From the NCBI RefSeq assembly GCF_004117875.1, contig NZ_RAHW01000003.1, forward strand, positions 434,001 through 498,000: DNA of 64,000 bases, read 5' to 3'. A model generated the notes under the pieces. The model had not been told where the DNA came from and ran no database searches. It saw only the letters and a program-made list of their open reading frames with translations. Shown one piece after another: positions 8,545-17,672 of this stretch. This DNA comes from Geomonas oryzae (lineage in GTDB: Bacteria > Desulfobacterota > Desulfuromonadia > Geobacterales > Geobacteraceae). The position numbers and the translations under genes are program-made. Position 1 is the stretch's first letter; each line of letters begins with the position of its first letter.

Positions 8545-9968
8545 GCATGATCGAGTCACTCACCCCATCCTTCGAGATCCTTCTCGTAGATGACGAAGAA
8601 GCGTGGCTGCGCAGCATCAGCATGACGCTCGCCATGTCCGGAGGCATCAACAACGTGGTGCGCTGCTCGGATAGCAGGAAGGTCCTTGAGCTGCTCCGGT
8701 CACGCCCCATCGGCCTCGTGCTTCTCGACCTGAACATGCCGCATCTCTCCGGACAGGATCTCCTCCCCACCATCATCGAACAGCATCCTGACGTCCCGGT
8801 CATCGTGCTGAGCGGGCTGAACCAGGTCTCCGTCGCCGTGGAGTGCATGCAGAAGGGGGCGTTCGACTTCTTCGTGAAGACCGTGGAGGAGGAACGCCTG
8901 ATTCAGGGGATCCACCGCGCCATCCGCATGATCGACCTGCAGCGCGAAAACTCGGAGATGAAGTCCCGGATCCTGAGCGACCGGTTGGAGTACGCCGACG
9001 CCTTCGCCGATATCCTCACGGCGGATCGCGCCATGCTCTCCATCTTCCGCTACATCGAGGCGGTGGCCGGGAGCAGCCAGCCGATCCTCATCACGGGAGA
9101 GAGCGGCGTGGGGAAGGAACTCGTCGCACGGGCGGTGCACAAGGTAAGCCGGCGCCCGGGGCAACTGGTCTCGGTTAACGTGGCGGGGCTCGACGACCAG
9201 ATTTTCAGCGACACGCTCTTCGGCCACACAAGAGGTGCCTTCACCGGGGCTGAACTTCCTCGCAGCGGGATGATCGAACGGGCGGCGGACGGAACCCTGT
9301 TCCTCGACGAGATCGGGGACCTCGCCATCACCTCGCAGGTCAAACTGCTGCGTCTTTTGCAGGAAGGCGAATACTTCTCCCTCGGCAGCGACGTGCCGAA
9401 ACGGATGAACGCGCGGGTGGTCGTGGCGACGCATCACGACCTGGCCGCCAAACAGGCCGCCGGCGAGTTCCGCAAGGACTTCTACTACCGTCTGTGCGGT
9501 CACCACATCCACATCCCGGCCTTGAGGGAGCGTCCGGACGACATCCCGCTTCTCTTCGACCACTTCCTGGACGAGGCGGCCCGGGAGCTCAACAAGAAAA
9601 AACCGACCGTCCCGAAGGAACTCCCCGTTTTGCTGACCAACTATTCCTTCCCGGGCAACGTGCGCGAGTTGCGTGCGCTGGTGTACGACGCGATGAGCCG
9701 CCACGAGGCGCACATGCTCTCCATGGAGACGTTCAAAAGGGTGCTGGGCAAAGACCAGAACCAGCCGGTGCGTATTGACGCGCAAGGACGACGGAGCGTT
9801 TTCGTCCCTACCGAACCGCTGCCGCCCCTGCACGAAGTAAGCGATCTTCTGGTTGCCGAAGCGATGCGCCGGGCTGAGGGGAACCAGTCCATCGCCTGCC
9901 GGCTCATCGGCATCTCGCAGCCGGCGCTGAGCAAACGCCTTAAAAAGACAGGAGATTCCTCACCGTAA
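8541..9968 (+). CDS. Sigma-54-dependent response regulator (NtrC/DctD type)
   Basis: 475 residues with the full NtrC layout. The receiver domain (about 10-125) has VDDEE and phospho-acceptor Asp63 in LLDLNMP. The AAA+ domain has Walker A GESGVGKE (186-193), the sigma-54 contact loop GAFTGA (232-237) and Walker B LFLDEIGD. The C-terminal Fis-type helix-turn-helix is AEGNQSIACRLIGISQPALSKRLK. The start ATG overlaps the kinase stop, so the two are co-translated. Its target is most likely the symporter 375 nt downstream, which has a clear -24/-12 promoter and repeated upstream motifs. Confidence 0.95.
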   Translation: MSMIESLTPSFEILLVDDEEAWLRSISMTLAMSGGINNVVRCSDSRKVLELLRSRPIGLVLLDLNMPHLSGQDLLPTIIEQHPDVPVIVLSGLNQVSVAVECMQKGAFDFFVKTVEEERLIQGIHRAIRMIDLQRENSEMKSRILSDRLEYADAFADILTADRAMLSIFRYIEAVAGSSQPILITGESGVGKELVARAVHKVSRRPGQLVSVNVAGLDDQIFSDTLFGHTRGAFTGAELPRSGMIERAADGTLFLDEIGDLAITSQVKLLRLLQEGEYFSLGSDVPKRMNARVVVATHHDLAAKQAAGEFRKDFYYRLCGHHIHIPALRERPDDIPLLFDHFLDEAARELNKKKPTVPKELPVLLTNYSFPGNVRELRALVYDAMSRHEAHMLSMETFKRVLGKDQNQPVRIDAQGRRSVFVPTEPLPPLHEVSDLLVAEAMRRAEGNQSIACRLIGISQPALSKRLKKTGDSSP

Positions 9969-10052
9969 TCATCATCACCCAACGTGGTTTTACCCTCTCG
10001 CGCCGCAAACGCGGCCGCGAGGGAGCCGCGGCCACGCCCCCCACGAAAACCC

Positions 10053-10155
10053 CTATAACCTGCGCCCTTCCTATAACCTTCGAAAATCCGTTTTAAGCAC
10101 CCGTAATCGCAAAGTAAATCAGCAAAGAAGGCAACCTTGCCTCGCACAGGTTATA
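10053..10155. promoter_or_regulatory. Three TATAACCT motifs, candidate activator-binding sites
   Basis: CTATAACCT occurs at 10053-10061 and 10071-10079 as direct repeats 18 bp apart, and inverted as AGGTTATA at 10148-10155. They lie about 80-185 bp upstream of the -24 box of the symporter promoter, where NtrC-type activators bind. Assignment to the adjacent response regulator is inference. Confidence 0.45.
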
Positions 10156-10234
10156 CCCCCCTGCACGCCTCCCACCGGCCCCTTGTTCCCCGGAACGCCC
10201 GCAATTACGGCAAATTACCTTTCAGACGCCATAT

Positions 10235-10250
10235 TGGCAGTTCTCTTGCT
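10235..10250 (+). promoter_or_regulatory. Sigma-54 (-24/-12) promoter of the symporter
   Basis: TTGGCAG-TTCTC-TTGCT: invariant GG at 10236-10237 and GC at 10248-10249 are exactly 10 nt apart, matching the TGGCAC-N5-TTGCW consensus closely. The predicted start is near 10261, giving an 80-nt leader before the ATG at 10344. Confidence 0.85.
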
Positions 10251-10343
10251 ATCAGTGGGGTACTGCAGGATCTAGAAAAGTATTTTATGCAAAGCTGTGA
10301 CATGGGGACAAACAATGCAATTCAACCTGAAGGAGACCGCGGT

Positions 10344-11633
10344 ATGAAAAAGAACAAACTGACCCTGTACATCATGGTGGCGATGATTCTCGGCATCGTC
10401 GTCGGCTACTTCTGTAACCTTTACGCGCCGGACGCCAAGGCCGCCAAAACCATTGCAGGGTATTTCGACATCATATCGGCGGTCTTTCTGCGTCTGATCA
10501 AGATGATCATCGCGCCGCTGGTCTTCGGGACCATCGTCTCCGGCATCGCAGGCAACGGCGACTCGAAAGCCATCGGACGGATCGGCGTGCGCGCCATGGG
10601 CTGGTTCCTGTGTGCCTCGGTGATCTCCCTCGTGCTGGGCATGACGTTCGTCAACCTGTTCCAGCCCGGCGTCGGCACGTCCCTCCCTGCCCCGGCCGCC
10701 GGAGCCACCACCAATCTCAACGTTGCCGCGCTCAACTTCAAGGATTTCGTCACCAACATCTTCCCCACCAGCTTCCTCGATGCCATGGCGAAGAACTCGA
10801 TCCTGCAGATCCTGATCTTCTCGGTTTTCTTCGGATTCGCCATCGCTTCGTTCAAGGACGACGCCACGAAGACCGTCGTCGCCTTCGTAAAAGAGCTGGT
10901 TCACATCATGCTCAAGGTGACCGACTACGTCATGCGCTTCGCCCCGCTCGGTGTTTTCGCCGCAATGGCTTCCTGCATCACGGTGCAGGGGGTTGGCGTG
11001 CTCACCACCTACGGCAAGTTCATCGGGAGCTTCTACATCGGGCTCGTCGTGCTTTGGGCCGTGCTCATCGGGGCCGGCTACCTGTTCCTGCGCAACTCCA
11101 CCTGGACGCTCCTGAAGCTCATCCGTGAGCCGATGATGATCGCCTTCTCCACCGCGAGCAGCGAGGCCGCCTATCCCCAGACCCTGGAATCCCTGGAGCG
11201 CTTCGGCGTGAAGGAAAAGGTTTCCGGTTTCGTGCTGCCGCTAGGCTACTCCTTCAACCTGGACGGTTCCATGATGTACCAGGCTTTCGCCGTCATCTTC
11301 ATCGCCCAGGTCTACAACATCGAACTTTCCATTTCCAAGCAGATCGCCCTGCTCCTCGTGATGATGCTTACCAGCAAGGGGATGGCGGGTGTTGCGCGCG
11401 CCTCCCTGGTCGTTGTCGCCGCGACGCTTCCCATGTTCAACCTCCCCGAGGCGGGTCTTCTGCTCATCATGGGGATCGACCAGTTCCTCGACATGGGGCG
11501 CACCGCCACCAACGTTATCGGCAACAGCATCGCCACCGCCGTCGTCGCCAAGTGGGAGGGAGACCTCGCACCGGAGGCCGAGACGGAGGAGGCAGACGAT
11601 ATGGTCCTCGCCGCTGTGTCGGTGCAGGATTAG
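10344..11633 (+). CDS. Dicarboxylate/amino acid:cation symporter (DAACS family)
   Basis: 429 residues from the ATG at 10344, preceded by AAGGAGACC. The chain is strongly hydrophobic with about eight membrane helices and the re-entrant hairpins of the GltPh/DctA fold. Family signatures are visible: the serine-rich hairpin STASSEAAYPQTLE, GYSFNLDGSMMY, and DQFLDMGRTATNVIGN in the last helices, which bind Na+/H+ and substrate. DctA-like members take up succinate, fumarate or malate; GltP-like members take glutamate or aspartate. The sigma-54 promoter and the preceding DctB/DctD-like kinase-regulator pair favour a C4-dicarboxylate substrate. The acidic C-terminal tail (EAETEEADD) is cytoplasmic. 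Substrate specificity cannot be read from sequence alone. Confidence 0.9.
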   Translation: MKKNKLTLYIMVAMILGIVVGYFCNLYAPDAKAAKTIAGYFDIISAVFLRLIKMIIAPLVFGTIVSGIAGNGDSKAIGRIGVRAMGWFLCASVISLVLGMTFVNLFQPGVGTSLPAPAAGATTNLNVAALNFKDFVTNIFPTSFLDAMAKNSILQILIFSVFFGFAIASFKDDATKTVVAFVKELVHIMLKVTDYVMRFAPLGVFAAMASCITVQGVGVLTTYGKFIGSFYIGLVVLWAVLIGAGYLFLRNSTWTLLKLIREPMMIAFSTASSEAAYPQTLESLERFGVKEKVSGFVLPLGYSFNLDGSMMYQAFAVIFIAQVYNIELSISKQIALLLVMMLTSKGMAGVARASLVVVAATLPMFNLPEAGLLLIMGIDQFLDMGRTATNVIGNSIATAVVAKWEGDLAPEAETEEADDMVLAAVSVQD

Positions 11634-11721
11634 TAAAGACCGTGCTCGGGCCATCGGGACATGCGACATGAGCATGATGTCTCCGGTGGCCGAAATGAAA
11701 GTGCAAATGGTTGAATAAGTT

Positions 11722-11756
11722 AAAAGGCGCCTGGTGAGAACCGGGCGCCTTTTTTA
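11722..11756 (+). terminator. Rho-independent terminator after the symporter
   Basis: AGGCGCC (11725-11731) pairs with GGCGCCT (11744-11750) through a GGTGAGAACC loop region, followed by T6. It ends the sigma-54-driven unit. Confidence 0.85.
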
Positions 11757-12041
11757 ATTGCAAGGGTATTGCACCGGCAACGGCACCCGCCCCAAAAAAA
11801 TAAAAGTTTAATCCATCCAATATTTGACATCCTGACTCTTAGATATAAAAAAGTTTAGGACCTCTGCGCATGTCGACCGGCTTGAGACAGTCGGCACTGA
11901 CATCTACTCGTCTTCCCTTGTCCTCATTCAGGTCTGCACGATCCTAGTTCACTGCCTTTTCAAGGTGCGCTTGAGCCTCCGACTCGGTCGCACCTCACAT
12001 CTCTACTGCACAGCACAGGCAGATTGAGGGAGGGTGAACCT
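11757..12041. other. Intergenic region, promoter-like TTGACA only
   Basis: No credible gene. A TTGACA at 11824-11829 is followed by TATAAA after 14 nt, closer than usual for a housekeeping promoter. It may drive the radical SAM gene with a leader of roughly 190 nt. I see no riboswitch fold in the leader. Confidence 0.4.
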
Positions 12042-13424
12042 ATGAGACTCGTATTCGTCAACGTCATGCAAGAGTTGCAGAAGTTTGACTCCACCGCCTA
12101 CATCACGCAGCCCCCCGTTCCGCTGGCCGTCCTGAACTCGGCAACCCCTGCCGGCATCGAAACCGCTCTCATGGACGAACAGACGGAACGGATCCGTTAT
12201 ACCGGCGACGCTTTCGCTTTTTCCGTTTCGACACAGAACTCCGCGGCGGTCTATGACCACGCCGATGCGCTGCGCGCCGCAGGCAAAAAGGTGCTGCTTG
12301 GGGGGATCCACGTGACGGTCTGCCCGGACGAGGCGCTGCAGCATGCCGACGCCATCGTCACCGGTGAGGCCGAAGGGGTCTGGCCCGAGGTGTGTGGCGA
12401 CCTGCTGGCGGGGACGCTCAAAGGGAGGTATGACGGTTCTCCCACTCCTTCGGAGCGGATGTCCCCTGTCGACTACCGCTTTTTCGGATCACGCCGTTAT
12501 CTCACACCGGCCTCCCTGTTTGCCACCCGCGGGTGCAACCGTCGTTGTTCCTTCTGCGTGAGCTCCAACCACATGGGCCCTTACCGGATGAAGCCCCTCG
12601 ACGTTCTGGAACAGGAGATCGACCAACTCTCGAGGCTTTATCCCGGCATCTTCCTGCAGTTCACCGACGACAACCTTCTCGCTGACAAGAACTACCGCGG
12701 CGAACTGCTCCCCTTGCTTCGCCGCAAAGGGGTGAAGTTCATCACCATGGTTACCGTGGACCAGTACTGTGACACATCTCTCGTTGAAGAGATGGCCGCG
12801 TCCGGTTGCATCGGGGTGGCGGTCGGGGTCGAGTCGGTCGATGATGACAACTGCGCCTCGATGAACAAGTATCAAAACCTGTCACAGCCGTTTCGCGATG
12901 CCGTCCGCCACGCAAACGGCTGCGGCATCCAGACCGCTGCCCTGATCATGCTCGGGCTCCCCCACGACACGCCGGCACGGCTCGAGCACACCCTGCGCGA
13001 GCTACAGGATGTACCCTGTTCCCTTTACGACATCCGCATCCTGCGCATCTATCCCAGTACCTCCCTTTACAGGGAGATGCTCGCTACCGGCGAGGTCACC
13101 GAGAACTGGTGGCTGCAAAAGGAGCCACACGGTGACTGCAACCACCTGCTCCCCAGCTGCCTCAGCGTCCACTTCCGGCACCGCAACTTCGGGGCCATGG
13201 AACTGCAGCGCGTGGCCCTGCGGTACACCTCTGAGCTGAACCGGCTGAACCGGGCCTCGATCACCGAAATCACCCGCATCGGCAGCCGGGGCAACGGTCT
13301 CAAGCTTGCCGCCACCGTGCTCTACGCACGCCGCCGCGCCGCCGGACAGGCGCGCCGTCTGCAGCAGCAGGTGGAAAGTGCCATGACGGCGCAACAGGCG
13401 CTGACGTCATGTCCGGCGCGGTAG
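12042..13424 (+). CDS. B12-binding-type radical SAM protein
   Basis: 460 residues from the ATG at 12042, after GAGGGAGGGTG. The N-terminal 110 residues have the Rossmann-like layout of a cobalamin-binding domain (LLGGIHVTVCPDEAL, ADAIVTGEAEGVWPEV), although the DxHxxG cobalamin-ligand motif is absent, as in many B12-type class B enzymes. The radical SAM core begins with ATRGCNRRCSFC (Cys165, Cys169, Cys172 bind the 4Fe-4S cluster), continues with FTDDNLLADKNY and GVAVGVESVDD. These enzymes catalyse methylation or ring rearrangement on diverse substrates. The gene overlaps the giant activase gene that follows by 16 nt, so the two are likely co-translated, but the joint pathway is unknown to me. 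Confidence 0.85.
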   Translation: MRLVFVNVMQELQKFDSTAYITQPPVPLAVLNSATPAGIETALMDEQTERIRYTGDAFAFSVSTQNSAAVYDHADALRAAGKKVLLGGIHVTVCPDEALQHADAIVTGEAEGVWPEVCGDLLAGTLKGRYDGSPTPSERMSPVDYRFFGSRRYLTPASLFATRGCNRRCSFCVSSNHMGPYRMKPLDVLEQEIDQLSRLYPGIFLQFTDDNLLADKNYRGELLPLLRRKGVKFITMVTVDQYCDTSLVEEMAASGCIGVAVGVESVDDDNCASMNKYQNLSQPFRDAVRHANGCGIQTAALIMLGLPHDTPARLEHTLRELQDVPCSLYDIRILRIYPSTSLYREMLATGEVTENWWLQKEPHGDCNHLLPSCLSVHFRHRNFGAMELQRVALRYTSELNRLNRASITEITRIGSRGNGLKLAATVLYARRRAAGQARRLQQQVESAMTAQQALTSCPAR

Positions 13425-16400
13425 GACTCTGCCTCGGGGCGACCACCATCACCATGGCCCGGCGCGAGGGTCACGGGGTGATGATCGACTCCTTTCCGCA
13501 CGAGGGGAAGGTCGCGGCCCGACTCCTGCCGTTACTGCGTGCAATCGGTGCGGCGCGGGTCGGGCTCACCGGGCGCAAGTTCTGTCGGCAACTCCCGCTG
13601 CCTACGGTCTCCGAGCCCGAGGCGGTGGAGCTTGCCTTCGCCCACCTGCGCCACCGGTTCCCCGATGCCGACTGCATCGTTTCCGTCGGCGGGGAGACCT
13701 TCATGCTGTACCTCCTGGACGATGAGGGCAGGATTCGGGACGTTCAAGCGGGAAACAAGTGCGCTGCAGGAACCGGAGAATTCTTCACGCAGCAGGTCCG
13801 CCGGATGGGGCTTACCCTTGAAGAGGCCCTGGAGCCGGCTATCCGGGAGACGCCGCACCGCGTGGCAGGACGCTGCTCGGTGTTTTGCAAGAGCGACTGC
13901 ACCCACGCGCTGAACAAGGGGGTCCCCAAGGGGCAGGTCGTAGCAGGCATTTGCGCCATGATGGCCGGCAAGGTCGCCGAACTTTTGCAGAAGGCGCGAG
14001 CCCGGCGGGCGCTTATCGTCGGCGGCTGCAGCATGAACCACATGATGATCGATTTGCTGCGTCAGGGGTACCCCGACTTGGTCGTCCCGCAGGAGGCGGT
14101 AGGGTTCGAGGCGCTCGGGGCGATGCTTTGGGCAGAGCAGCATGGCGTGACCGCAGGTGCAGTGGAGGCCGCCCTCGCCTGCCGGAAGCGCACCTTTGCG
14201 ACACTCCCGCCGCTTGGCGACGGGCTCGCGCGGGTCACCTTCCACACCCTCGCGCCTGGCACTTTCGCACCTGGTGAATACCTCTGCGGACTCGATGCCG
14301 GAAGCACGACGACCAAAGCGGTCCTCATGCGGTGCGACAACAAAAGCATCGTCGCCAGTGCCTACCTGCGCACCAACGGTGATCCGGTCGCCGCCGGCCG
14401 GGCCTGCTACCGAGCCTTGCTCGAACAGCTCCCCCACGGCTCGAAACCTGACATCGTGGGACTCGGCGTCACCGGGAGCGGTCGGCTGATCGTGGGCCTG
14501 CACGGCATGACCGACGGCGTTGTGAACGAGATAGTAGCTCATGCCACCGCGGCCGTAGCGTTCGACCCTGAGGTGGAGACCATCTTCGAGATCGGCGGGC
14601 AGGACGCCAAGTACACCTTCATCTCGCAGCGGGTCGCCAGCGACTATGCCATGAACGAGGCTTGCTCCGCCGGAACCGGTTCCTTCCTCGAGGAGGCCTG
14701 CCGGGAGGCTCTGGGCGTCGGAACGGAGGACATCGCCCCCCTGGCGCTGCGGGCAACGCACCCGCCCAACTTCTCCGACCAGTGCGCCGCCTTTATCGGC
14801 AGCGACGTCAACAGCGCCGTGCAGGAGGGAGTGGGGACCGAGGACGTGGCTGGGGGGCTTGTCTACTCGATCTGCCAGAATTACCTGAACCGGGTCAAGG
14901 GGAACCGTCCCGTCGGAGGCAAGATCTTCATGCAGGGCGGGGTCTGCTACAACCGGGCGGTCCCCGCAGCGATGGCTTCGCTTTGCGGGCAGCTAATCGT
15001 CGTTCCGCCGGAGCCCGGGCTGATGGGTGCCTACGGCGCAGCTTTGGAGGTGCTAAGCCGTCTCGAGAAAGGACTTTTGGAGCGCGCCCCCTTCGACCTC
15101 GAGGTGCTTGCCGGCCGCGAAGTGCGCTATCTCGAGCCGTTCACCTGCCCGGGCCGGCAGGGGTGCGATCGAAAGTGCGGCATTTCCCGTGCCGTTCTCG
15201 ACGGGCGCACCTTCCCTTTCGGAGGCGCCTGCAGCAGATACGAGGGGCGACGCGCCGCCGCAAAGCGCGGGGAAGATCTGGTCGCCCAGCGCGAGGAAAT
15301 GGTGTTCAAAAAACACGTCCCCACCTGCTGCGCGACCGGAGCGACGGTCGGGGTCCTCCCCGCCCTCTTTGCCGGCACCTTCTACCCTCTTTATGCCCAC
15401 TTCTTTGCAGCACTCGGCATGCGGGTGATCACCCCCGAACGCCCCGCCCCGGAAGGGATCGAAGCAGCCACGGCACCCTTTTGCCACCCGGTGCTTTTAA
15501 GCCACGGCTATCTGCGCAGCGCGCTCGATGCCGGCTTAGACTATGTCTTTCTTCCCCACGTGAAAAATGCGGCGCTCGAGGGGAAACCGGGGGAGGCGAA
15601 CTGCACCTGTCCTCTGGTTCAGGGGGAGCCGTATTATCTTGCCGCCGCCTTTCCCGAAGAGGTGCCGCAAAGACTTTTGACCGCCGTACTCGATTTTCAG
15701 GACCTGCAGAAACTGCAGGGGGCATTCACCGCCATCGGCAAGCGGCTCGGCTTTTCCACCGCACGATCCGACCACGCCTTTTCCGTCGCCTGGGAGAGTT
15801 TCCTCGCGCTGCGCCGTGAGATGGAGGAACGGGGACGACGCTTCCTGGCAGAGCTTGATCCCGCAGCGACAGCCATAGTCCTGTTCGGGCGCCCTTACCA
15901 GGCCTTCAGCCGTCTCGCCAACCTCTCCATTCCGCTGAAGCTGTCGGACCGTGGTTGCACCGTTATCCCCCATGATCTTCTTTTGCAGGGGGAGAGCGCG
16001 GTGCAGGACGAGCTCATGTACTGGAGTACCGGCCGGCAGATGCTGCAGGTGGCCGATCTTGTGAAGCGACACCCGAACCTCTTCGGGGTGTTCGTCACAA
16101 GCTTTGGTTGCGGGCCGGACTCATTCCTGCTTGGGTACTTCAGGGACCGCATGGGACGAAAACCCTCCCTCACCCTGGAGCTCGACGCCCATACCGCCGA
16201 TGCCGGCATCGACACGAGGATCGAGGCGTTCCTAGACGTGATACGCAACTACCGGGAATCCCTCGCCTCCCCGCGCGTCGACACCTGCGCCGAGGTTAAG
16301 GGCGCGCAGCAGGACATGCCCCGCCCGGGCAACGGCAACGCCGGCGGCTGCAGCCTTGGGGACTCCGCGGTTAAGGTTCTGGTCCCGACCATGGGTGTGT

Positions 16401-17635
16401 CCGGGTCGAGGGGTGTCGTCTGCGCCTTCCGGTATGCAGGGGTTGATGCCGTTCTGGCCGCCCCTCCGGGGCTCGAGGAGTTGAACCTCGGCAAAGCGGT
16501 CGCGACTTGCAAGGAGTGCCTTCCACTGCTACTGACCGTCGGTACGCTGCGCAGGTATCTGCAGCAGGAAAAGCGCCCTGGGGAACCCCTGCTCTTCTTC
16601 ATGCCCGGCTCCGACGGTCCCTGCCGCTTCGGCCAATACCGGGTGTTTCTGGAAAACTATCTTGTTAAGAACGATATCCGTGACGTTGCCGTATTAAGCC
16701 TTAGCTGCGAGAACAGTTATGCCGGGTTGCCGTACCGGTTCACGCGCCGAGCCTGGCAGGCGGTCTGTGTCGGGGACGGGCTCGATGAGATTGAAGCGAC
16801 GCTCAGGGCTCAGGCAATGGATGTCCCGGCAGCCCTTGCCCGGCTCGAATTGATGAAGGAGCGCATCTTCGCTAGCATCGCAAGGGATGACGGCAACCGG
16901 CTGCTGCGGGTGATCGGGGAGGAAGCCGCAGCCCTCTCCGCTTTCCCGCGCAAGAAGGAGACCAGGCCGCTCACAATCAGGCTTCTCGGCGAAATCTACG
17001 TGCGCCACGACGGTTTTTCGCGTCAGGGACTGGTCGAGCGTCTTACCGAGCGGGGCATAGTGGTTCGCACCGCGCCTGTCGCGGAGTGGCTTCAGTACAG
17101 CGACTACTGCATGTCTCACGGGCTCGCCTCGAAAAGTTTTCAGGCCAGGGAGCGGATCAAGTCGGTTCTGACCCAGAAGGTAAAGGCAGGCGACCGGTCG
17201 GCGATAGAAAAGGAACTGTCGCGTTCCGGCTACTACGAGGGTGATGGATATGAGGTAGCCGATCTGGTGCGCGCCAGCACTCCGCTTCTGAACCCGGAAC
17301 TCGCCACTGAAGCGACTCTTACCATCGGCACCACTCTTTTGGAACTGGGTCGTGGAACGCATGGCGTGATCAGCATCGGTCCTTTCGGATGCATGCCGAA
17401 CAGGGTCGCGGAAGCCGTGCTGAGCGGGAGGGGGTGGGCTGCAGGCGCGCCGGTCTCAGACCTCCCCTTCCTTGTCATCGAGGTGGACGGCAACGCCTTC
17501 CCGCAACTTGTGGAAGCTCGCCTGGAGAGTTTCCTGCTGGCCGCCCAGCGTCTGCGCGACCGGCAGGTGAACGCTTCATACGTAAAGAAGGCACCAAGAC
17601 GAAACGTGGTGCCTTCTTCCCTTGCCGGCCCGTAG
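13409..17635 (+). CDS. Giant acyl-CoA dehydratase activase-like fusion (BcrAD/BadFG x2, DUF2229, dehydratase D-like)
   Basis: 1408 residues. Two ASKHA ATPase modules are present: residues about 1-250 (VSVGGETFMLYLL, NKCAAGTGEFF, IVGGCSMNHMM) and about 288-550 (LCGLDAGSTTTKAVLM, GVTGSGRLIVG, IFEIGGQDAKYTFI, NEACSAGTGSFLEE). The second resembles HgdC/BcrAD activators, whose homodimer carries one 4Fe-4S cluster and injects an electron into 2-hydroxyacyl-CoA dehydratases or benzoyl-CoA reductases with ATP hydrolysis. A Cys-rich DUF2229-type region follows (GRQGCDRKCGISRA, GGACSRYEGRR), and the C-terminal 400 residues resemble the dehydratase component (TCKECLPLLLTVG, MPGSDGPCRFGQY). No separate dehydratase or CoA-transferase genes are adjacent. 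Linkage to a radical SAM gene suggests a dedicated modification pathway; substrate unknown. Confidence 0.82.
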   Translation: MSGAVGLCLGATTITMARREGHGVMIDSFPHEGKVAARLLPLLRAIGAARVGLTGRKFCRQLPLPTVSEPEAVELAFAHLRHRFPDADCIVSVGGETFMLYLLDDEGRIRDVQAGNKCAAGTGEFFTQQVRRMGLTLEEALEPAIRETPHRVAGRCSVFCKSDCTHALNKGVPKGQVVAGICAMMAGKVAELLQKARARRALIVGGCSMNHMMIDLLRQGYPDLVVPQEAVGFEALGAMLWAEQHGVTAGAVEAALACRKRTFATLPPLGDGLARVTFHTLAPGTFAPGEYLCGLDAGSTTTKAVLMRCDNKSIVASAYLRTNGDPVAAGRACYRALLEQLPHGSKPDIVGLGVTGSGRLIVGLHGMTDGVVNEIVAHATAAVAFDPEVETIFEIGGQDAKYTFISQRVASDYAMNEACSAGTGSFLEEACREALGVGTEDIAPLALRATHPPNFSDQCAAFIGSDVNSAVQEGVGTEDVAGGLVYSICQNYLNRVKGNRPVGGKIFMQGGVCYNRAVPAAMASLCGQLIVVPPEPGLMGAYGAALEVLSRLEKGLLERAPFDLEVLAGREVRYLEPFTCPGRQGCDRKCGISRAVLDGRTFPFGGACSRYEGRRAAAKRGEDLVAQREEMVFKKHVPTCCATGATVGVLPALFAGTFYPLYAHFFAALGMRVITPERPAPEGIEAATAPFCHPVLLSHGYLRSALDAGLDYVFLPHVKNAALEGKPGEANCTCPLVQGEPYYLAAAFPEEVPQRLLTAVLDFQDLQKLQGAFTAIGKRLGFSTARSDHAFSVAWESFLALRREMEERGRRFLAELDPAATAIVLFGRPYQAFSRLANLSIPLKLSDRGCTVIPHDLLLQGESAVQDELMYWSTGRQMLQVADLVKRHPNLFGVFVTSFGCGPDSFLLGYFRDRMGRKPSLTLELDAHTADAGIDTRIEAFLDVIRNYRESLASPRVDTCAEVKGAQQDMPRPGNGNAGGCSLGDSAVKVLVPTMGVSGSRGVVCAFRYAGVDAVLAAPPGLEELNLGKAVATCKECLPLLLTVGTLRRYLQQEKRPGEPLLFFMPGSDGPCRFGQYRVFLENYLVKNDIRDVAVLSLSCENSYAGLPYRFTRRAWQAVCVGDGLDEIEATLRAQAMDVPAALARLELMKERIFASIARDDGNRLLRVIGEEAAALSAFPRKKETRPLTIRLLGEIYVRHDGFSRQGLVERLTERGIVVRTAPVAEWLQYSDYCMSHGLASKSFQARERIKSVLTQKVKAGDRSAIEKELSRSGYYEGDGYEVADLVRASTPLLNPELATEATLTIGTTLLELGRGTHGVISIGPFGCMPNRVAEAVLSGRGWAAGAPVSDLPFLVIEVDGNAFPQLVEARLESFLLAAQRLRDRQVNASYVKKAPRRNVVPSSLAGP
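17585..17618. terminator. Terminator-like hairpin inside the 3' end of the activase gene
   Basis: AAGAAGGCACC (17585-17595) pairs with GGTGCCTTCTT (17608-17618) around a 12-nt loop, ending 15 nt before the stop codon. It lies between convergent genes and lacks a clean T run. The coding sequence reads through it, so the last codons may have been shaped by the hairpin. Confidence 0.4.
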
Positions 17636-17672
17636 ACCATCCAGGACCGGACGCAATATTCCTAACGCCCTT

